From Saxidomus purpurata (lineage: Eukaryota; Mollusca; Bivalvia; Venerida; Veneridae), in NCBI GenBank assembly GCA_022818135.1, contig JAFMSR010000015.1:20958645-21022644 (forward strand): a DNA stretch of 64,000 nt, in the 5' to 3' direction. Made by a program: the position numbers and the translations under genes. Positions 58,801-64,000 of this stretch are shown here, one piece after another; position 1 is the stretch's first letter, and every line of letters begins with the position of its first letter. The notes under the pieces are model-generated. The model saw only the letters and a program-made list of their open reading frames with translations, made no database searches and was not told the DNA's origin.

Positions 58801-61328
58801 AATACTTACAGTTTCTGTGTTAAAGTTCGTTTCCATTGTGTCACATTCATGTGCAGAAGATTGTCGTGCCATTTATATGTACATATTGATTGTTCAACGT
58901 AAAACAGTCTAAAGTCCTTCTTTAATTTATACAACTAACGACTGTTTTGCGTTGAACCCTCGGTATGGTGTCAGTCACGGGTCAAGTTTACCTAGTCATA
59001 GAAAGCTAGAAACTGAACTAAATTTCACTGATAAGCGTATAAATGCTGAAGAAATAATTATAGAGATGAAGCTCAACAGATACTCCTGTTGATTTTATTT
59101 ATCACAATCCGATACTTACTCATATCCAAGATGATTACATACTACATTAGCGGCATCAATATCCATGCCATCATAGCAAAGGGTATACGTTTTACCATCA
59201 AATGAAGCTTCAACCAGTCCGGAATTCTGTGTAACTCCATCTCTTAGGCGAGAATCTGCAGGAAAAGTATTTCATTAACAATAATTATCTAGTCCCTTTG
59301 TGGTTTTAAAATGCCTTTCAAACGCCTGTAGAAAATATGCATATGCTCCAAAAACGTATGCGAGTGTTTTCGAGAGTGGAGAAGATACTAAAGACAACTA
59401 TTAAATTACTTAGAATGAACTTGTTGCAGCAACTCCAGGTTAGTCAGTAACACGAGTTGTCCCTCGTAAGTGACGAATGCCCCCAAAGTATTGTCTCAGT
59501 CTGTGACCTTTGCCTTCAACCTGTGGTTTCAGTACTGGCACAAGACACTTAATATCACAATGAACAGGAACATTTGAAATTTCTTCAAAGTATAACAGAG
59601 TTACAATCTGGCCATGAACATCTGCATATCCCAGAACAAAATTATTATTTGATTCTACGAGAGCGGTGGTGTAGAGGTTAAGGTGTCGGCCGCTCATCCC
59701 GGAGGTTGCGGGTTCGAGCCCCACTGGGGTCACGACCGTACTTCCTCATAAGACACCAGTACTGGTTTTTCCAGGAAGCGGACTCGAGAATGACTCGATA
59801 AGCTACAAGTATTCTTCACAATCGAGCTAAAATAAATTAGTATAAACTAAACTATAGAAATTAAGTGAATCAAATAAACTATCCCTGCCATTTAAGCTCA
59901 TTTGGATACATATCTAAAGCTCGAGGGGAACGTGTAAGACACTCTCTAATTACTATTGCTTAATATCGAAATTTTTTGAAAGTCACCTTAACATTGTTTA
60001 CCTATGCAGAATAACCTAGTGCCATGCCTATATGACCAGTCACTTTTGCTTGATAAGTAGTAACGGTTCCATTTGCTTGGTCTGTTACATTGCTCTATGT
60101 CAGTTTCATTCCCAACACATTCAAGTTCGTGTAACCAAGAGTATCCGCCATAGTTATCTAGTGATGTCCAACCAGAGCTATAGCCAAACTCACTGCACGT
60201 AAAGACATTTATTTTCTTGAATGTGTGAAAGATAGCATAGAACACATTAACACAATTTAGAAAACCGTATCAGCTCTTTAAACAGATTTGAATGTAATAA
60301 TAGCAATACATAACAATTATGTGTGAATAACAAAATATTAAAAGTTACGCGCCAATATATCATAAAAATCTTAGTTTAATGCGTTATTAACTTTACTTAT
60401 GTGTAAAACTAAAACATCATTAAACTAAATTTTGATTTATTCAAATATTAAAAGTCTTCATTTTTTACGATATTTATGCTAGGATAGATTCACCCAAACT
60501 AGCATAATACGAAGTAAAGCGCAATACCTTAGCCCTAGAGTCCTACAAAGGAAGGAAGCAGTTGCGTCCGTAAAACGGAATGCCGGACTTCCAATTAGTC
60601 CCCACGAACGTTTATGGTAGGCTTCTACAAAACCCTCGTTTCCTCGTGCATTTACAGGCCACAGTCGGATTTTAAAACCTATGACTTAACACAAAAGTAA
60701 ACATTTCATCGACATATTTTCATTGTCTATTTAATAAATATTCTAACATGCTCTATATTTGTGTGTTTAGATAATGAGAAAGCATAATTATCTAATCATA
60801 TTGTTGTCAAATTACTGTAAATTGTTGCTAAATTTTTGCGAAATATCTAATATTTGAATTGTAAGCGAACTCCTAAGTTTGCGAACCAGTGTTAATGTTT
60901 GTAAATAACATTTTGCAATTTTATAAAATTCGGGAGTAAGTAAAAACAGTGACAACAAGAATCTCTCAAAAGTCCACAATATAGTAGTGAGAACATGTCT
61001 GTGGAAAGTATTGACGCTTTTTGCTGACGATAGTTTAGACTTGTGCATAAAGAAGCCATGGCTTGGTTTCATAGAAGATAAAGAAAATACTGTTGAAAGA
61101 AAAATCCTGTTCAGTAAAGTTGTCAAAACACTTTAGTAATTTTCCATAATCATGCAAATAATAATTATGGTACGTCGTGATTCATATGATTTTAATTTTG
61201 ATTTTCCTCGGCAACAAATATTTAATTATTGTGACTATAAAATGCTATTTTCATGGCAAGATAATGAAAATTTACCTACCTGTGCTGATGCAGACATATC
61301 CTAGAGTAAATAGCAGCAAATTTTTCAT
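52808..61328 (-). CDS. Gene C: secreted protein with five SRCR domains and two linker exons
   Basis: Thirteen exons on minus: 61280-61328, 60528-60678, 60002-60192, 59120-59255, 57825-57979, 57415-57559, 56762-56940, 55335-55497, 54730-54902, 54437-54472, 53669-53831, 53091-53263, and a terminal exon 52808-52848 or beyond. All lengths keep frame and no stop interrupts it, so this is the most intact of the three genes. The signal peptide is MKNLLLFTLGYVCIST. SRCR1 to SRCR4 lie at about residues 17-130, 131-227, 228-335 and 336-447, a linker at 448-459, SRCR5 at 460-571, then a tail; about 584 residues. In the last linker exon the GTAGGT donor of the paralogs is changed, and reading on gives ...SPIVI and TGA (52808-52810). 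No membrane segment. No confident polyadenylation signal near the stop. Role inferred as for gene A. Confidence 0.88.
53091..53831 (-). CDS. Gene C SRCR5 (exons 11 and 12)
   Basis: Exon 11 is 53669-53831: IRLTGG, NEGRVEVL, GIWGSI, VICSELGY. Exon 12 is 53091-53263: LFWMSDVRC, DSITMC, PVYLNIRC. C3, C5, C6 and C8 only. The acceptor region has CAGCAG, so a start three bases upstream (53266) is equally possible and would add one Ser. It corresponds to SRCR5 of gene A. Confidence 0.82.
54437..54472 (-). CDS. Gene C exon 10: internal 36-nt linker exon
   Basis: Phase-1/1 exon with TATAG acceptor and GTAGGT donor encoding NSEVGSGSPFV, placed between SRCR4 and SRCR5. In A and B the same exon type occurs only at the C-terminus. 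Its flanking intron sequence is also duplicated at 52.8 kb and 19.6 kb, so SRCR4/5 plus linker was copied as a unit. Confidence 0.78.
   Translation of the reverse strand, partial: VTARSDQDLLL
54730..55497 (-). CDS. Gene C SRCR4 (exons 8 and 9)
   Basis: Exon 8 is 55335-55497: IRLTGGKTAKEGRVELL, GRWGSI, VICSELGY. Exon 9 is 54730-54902: LFWMSEVLC, DSITKC, PVCLGIRC. The last block has Cys where the paralogs have Tyr (PVY), so this domain has five cysteines, one of them unpaired by the family scheme. Confidence 0.84.
55600..55710 (-). pseudogene. Fossil 3' end of an SRCR3 second exon in gene C intron 7
   Basis: Counterpart of the relic at 22,496-22,560. On minus a stretch ending in TTTGGCTCTATTGCTTTGG resembles the end of exon 7 (GGCTCTATTGTTTTAG), with related bases on both sides. 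Too short and too worn to be used. It shows that the exon duplication predates the A/C split. Confidence 0.55.
55711..56630. other. Gene C-specific ~0.9-kb segment in intron 7
   Basis: Genes A and B have no counterpart: in A the sequence on either side is nearly contiguous (about 22,560-22,580). It contains no TIRs or ORF I can support, and short C-runs and A+T-rich stretches otherwise. It is either an insertion of unknown type or sequence lost from A. Confidence 0.45.
56762..57559 (-). CDS. Gene C SRCR3 (exons 6 and 7)
   Basis: Exon 6 is 57415-57559: VRIARL, EGPVEVFHDGSWGFVG, ASYLCKRIGL. Exon 7 is 56762-56940: SDVGFSTTSHSL, LHSLSC, NETNIMQC, YRRGTWLYCF, donor A/GTGAGA. Four cysteines (C3, C5, C6, C8). 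Confidence 0.85.
57825..59255 (-). CDS. Gene C SRCR2 (exons 4 and 5)
   Basis: Exon 4 is 59120-59255: SRLRDG, GLVEASFDG, TLCYDG, VVCNHLGY. Exon 5 is 57825-57979: KIWCKGCEYSLTDC, SSTCYH, IVTC. Seven cysteines as in gene A, so C2, C7 and the extra CKGC cysteine are conserved. The G-tract that is frameshifted in gene B reads AAGGGTGAG here, in frame. Confidence 0.86.
59659..59857 (+). mobile_element. tRNA-derived SINE in intron 3 of gene C
   Basis: A tRNA-like head at 59659-59732 with an A box (GTGGTGTAGAGGTTAAGGTG) and a good B box (GGTTCGAGCCC at 59711-59721), followed by a body with ACACCAGTACTGGTTTTTCC. It lies antisense to gene C and has no counterpart in gene A intron 3. The 3' end is approximate. 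Pol III transcription from the head is plausible. The minus ORF at 59440-59733 is the translated SINE and not a gene. Confidence 0.75.
60002..60678 (-). CDS. Gene C SRCR1 (exons 2 and 3)
   Basis: Exon 2 is 60528-60678: FKIRLWPV, NEGFVEAYHKRSWGLIG, ASFLCRTLGL. Exon 3 is 60002-60192: SEFGYSSGW, LHELEC, NETDIEQC, RHGTRLFC. C3, C5, C6 and C8 only. The turn HDGSW of A and B (and of most SRCR domains, DG-x-W) is HKRSW here, a charge change at an otherwise conserved place. Confidence 0.85.
61280..61328 (-). CDS. Gene C exon 1: signal peptide
   Basis: ATG at 61328, 49 nt to a GTAGGT donor. MKNLLLFTLGYVCIST differs from gene A by three residues. Same phase and length as in A and B. Confidence 0.85.
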
Positions 61329-61394
61329 GTTAGTTTATTAATAAAACCTTATTAAGTCTTGCACATATTGTAAATTAAATGTCAAGTGATGCGA

Positions 61395-61418
61395 TTATTA
61401 TAATAGACTTGTCACGTG
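61395..61418 (-). promoter_or_regulatory. Putative core promoter of gene C (TATA-like and CACGTG)
   Basis: On minus, CACGTGA (61412-61418) is followed by CAAGTCTATTATAATAAT, with a TATA-like stretch about 70-75 bases before the ATG. Order and spacing match gene A, although A/C flanks have diverged nearby. Confidence 0.35.
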
Positions 61419-64000
61419 AATTGTAAAAAATGGCAAGTAAAATGTTTCTTGCGAAATATTCAAGTGATATTAAAGTCCCAGTATCACTCAGATATGGAAT
61501 AATTACTCTACCTATAGAAAAATGATAGATGTTCTATTTATTCTTAAACAATATTGACACATACCTTTTTATCATATTGTTGTCGCTTCTTTCCTAACAC
61601 GAGTTGTCAGAAAGTGTTTCTTATTTTTTGCAATATCATTGAAATATTACTGTGCTATATGTAGAGAATGTTGTTTCGACTTTAAACTGTTAGGAATGTT
61701 TTGGGTTTTTTTTGTACAAACAACAGTAATTTTTGCTGGTGAGACTTCTTTCTTGGTAATATAAGAACTACAAGTAATTTTTATATCCAAAGGCTGCTGG
61801 GACTTTAAACTTACTGTATTTTGCGAATTGTTAAACGGAACTACATTTTCCACAATAAATATTACTAGGGAAAATAAAACAAATGAATGCAAAACCACAT
61901 AATGAATCAAATACTTACGTATCATTAACATAAACTGCAAAGTGCATGCAAAATAAAGTTTAACGGATGTCAACAAATTAAGGATGTACGCTTAAAAACA
62001 AGTTTGAACAATTAATTATATTAAGTGCTGTTTTAATGTAATATGTTAACAATAAAGAGAAGATAAAAGCATCACTTGAAAATGAAAACAAGCATTAATT
62101 AGAATCGGACATTCATTTTTTGTACATGAAAATTGAGAGATAGGAGTGTTACGCTCAACGCAAAATTAAAGGAATTATATAACTACGACACCTGCTCACA
62201 TTGTAAAACGTATACGTCAGTCTCTCATGTCAACACTATTCTCAACACTATTCATGGGGATTGTTAAAACAATCTATAGCGACACAGGCATTGTCACTGC
62301 AGATTTGTTTAAATTCAGTTACATTTTATCAATTGTAAAACCAGTTCTTGCATCTTGTTTTAACTCATCTCGATGAGTGCCTCCTGGAATTCTGAACATA
62401 ACTCGCACCGAAAGAGGGTATTGTCGAGGTCGGGGTCAAATACGGCAGCCGGGATTCAAATCTACGGTTCCCTGTATCACCCCTCATTCTATCCTTCTTT
62501 AATTTAGATAAACATCGAGTTTAATGAGTACACATTTTTTATCTAGATAAATATTACGGTAATTATGACATTAATGATGCTTTGTCTTTTTTTTATAAAA
62601 TGCATACATCATGGCAACATACAACGGAGATTTAAACAGTATGATATGTTATCAATATTTTTATGCAATTGATTAGACAAAAAGAAGAAAAGAAAATAAT
62701 ACTATTTTTTATTGTGAATATTGAATATTACATGCCAAACGTTTCAATCATTAACAATTTTATCTTTTATTCAAAATTAGATTTTGCTACAAACAGTACT
62801 TTCTGATTATAGATAATTAATAAAAACATACATTTGTTGAGTAATTATCAATCATGTCGCATATTGAAAATGATCACATCTATTAAAGTTGTCGAAGTAA
62901 ATTTGTCAACAACTTAAGGGCGTTTGAACGTAGCTCAAACTAAGTCTTGGTCATTGTATTTGGTGTCTATTTCATTTAAAATTCGATTTAGTAGACGAAA
63001 AAGTATATTATTATAATAAGGATACTAACAATAATAAGAGGGAAAGAGAAAATGTCATGTAAGAACCCATGTAAATAAAGAAAAGGTGTAAATGATGACC
63101 TCAATCATACATGTTAATCATTTTTCCAGCGAGTGACATTTGCTCACAAGTTTGACTGTAAATAAAGATCTTTCATACTTCATTTTTCACACGATACACA
63201 TACGTGCTGTACTCACCTCAGTTGGGAAACACTCTGTTTACATGTGTATAATGCACGGAAATTTAACGGATTAGTGAACCGTGACTTTAGTGACAGTACT
63301 ATTGTATAAAACTTTATATACAGAAAACATTGCAAATGTGAAATATTTTTGAAATTATGATGGAAAACATCTTTCAACGATTGTGCAGAATTTTTGTAAG
63401 ATGCCCTTAAATCAACAAAATCAACAAATATTGTTGAAAATGTTAATGGTACATTATGACAAGGCTCAAATTTAATATATACAGTGCATGTGTACTGCCA
63501 ATGTCCATTTTAATATTTCTTGCATTTAAGAAGTAAGGCAAATTGTAACATCTTCTCACTGACCAAAAGTACATGCTTCGTGCTGAAGCGGCCGAACATT
63601 TGTAGTGTTGTTATACAAGCTTTTAAAAGGAGGAAGTTGGTAATGTTATAAGTGATGAACAATTTGACATATGTTCTTGTTTAAGAACACAAAATATGTA
63701 ATAGAGCCAATGCCTTCAGATCTGCTATAAATTAGTTGGATTTGTTTTAAGACATTCGTATCCAAACATAAAATGATGGATATAAATAACCTCGAATTAT
63801 AGTGAATCAGTACAATAATATGCTAGATGAGACCAAAACCCCAGGAGTAGTTGCCCTTGATGAAACAGTATGACTTGTGCTATTAATAGTTTTACTCGAA
63901 GAGCTCCATTTTTTAACAAACTGAAACAATAATAGATGATGTGTAAGTCCATTAGGTCACAAATGAGTAGAAATATTGCCGTTAAATATCTCAAAACTGT
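61419..64000. repeat. Upstream flank of gene C, paralogous to 28,440-33,070
   Basis: Collinear with the flank of gene A at moderate-to-high identity, but lacking the three insertions seen there (28,635-29,450, 30,826-31,078 and 31,685-32,712). Short ORFs (61647-61976, 63797-63994) are not kept in the A copy. No gene called. Confidence 0.65.

Noticed and set aside
59440..59733. 97-codon minus ORF containing PVGLEPATSG
   Set aside because: This peptide is the familiar translation of a tRNA-derived SINE head; the region is the SINE at 59,659-59,857 and its flank.
18838..61328. One giant SRCR gene instead of three
   Set aside because: Three separate signal-peptide exons, stops after the tails of A and B, and polyadenylation signals favour three genes. 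Only transcripts could exclude read-through fusion.

Overview
Organism: this is animal nuclear DNA, strongly A+T-rich by eye, with split genes, GT/AG introns of roughly 0.3-2.5 kb (up to about 3.9 kb where a retrotransposon sits), tRNA-derived SINE heads, L1-like and other LINE pieces, DNA-transposon relics and simple repeats. Tandem, secreted, multi-SRCR genes with each SRCR domain split over two exons fit a bivalve mollusc or another lophotrochozoan best. That assignment is an inference; no species is claimed. LAYOUT: 1-18,700 holds no gene I can support. It contains an inverted repeat pair, a diverged tandem duplication with a SINE head between the units, a pentanucleotide satellite, a Harbinger-like element (TIR plus TAA target duplication) that splits a ~42-bp minisatellite, a TTAA-flanked MITE, a LINE relic, a Penelope-like relic with a hammerhead-ribozyme-like core, and a 480-bp A/T homopolymer block of doubtful assembly quality. 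18,775-61,330 holds three tandem paralogous genes, all on the minus strand, named here by increasing coordinate: A (18,838-28,316, five SRCR domains, 13 exons), B (35,962-46,242, four domains, 11 exons) and C (52,808-61,328, five domains, 13 exons). Each starts with a 49-nt signal-peptide exon. Then come SRCR domains built from exon pairs (phase 1-2, then 2-1), 36-nt phase-1/1 linker exons encoding a Gly/Ser/Asn-rich peptide, and a stop right after the last linker, with no membrane segment. The intergenic stretches 28.4-35.8, 46.3-52.6 and 61.4-64.0 kb carry no gene I recognise. The flanks upstream of A and C are paralogous over several kb. HOW THEY WORK TOGETHER: the three genes look like a locally expanded family of soluble SRCR proteins of the kind thought to bind microbial or other polyanionic ligands. 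A and C resemble each other more than either resembles B, in coding and flanking sequence. The family is evolving in place: domain number differs, the linker exon varies in copy number, fossil exon ends lie in introns, and each gene has a different 3' or coding lesion (a 4-bp duplication at the last SRCR donor in A, a 1-bp frameshift in B exon 5, a lost donor with readthrough stop in C). The most unusual feature is that four of the five SRCR domain types have lost both cysteines of the canonical C2-C7 disulfide together, while SRCR2 keeps both and adds one more. All exon boundaries were worked out by hand from splice consensus, reading frame and comparison among the three copies; there is no transcript evidence here.
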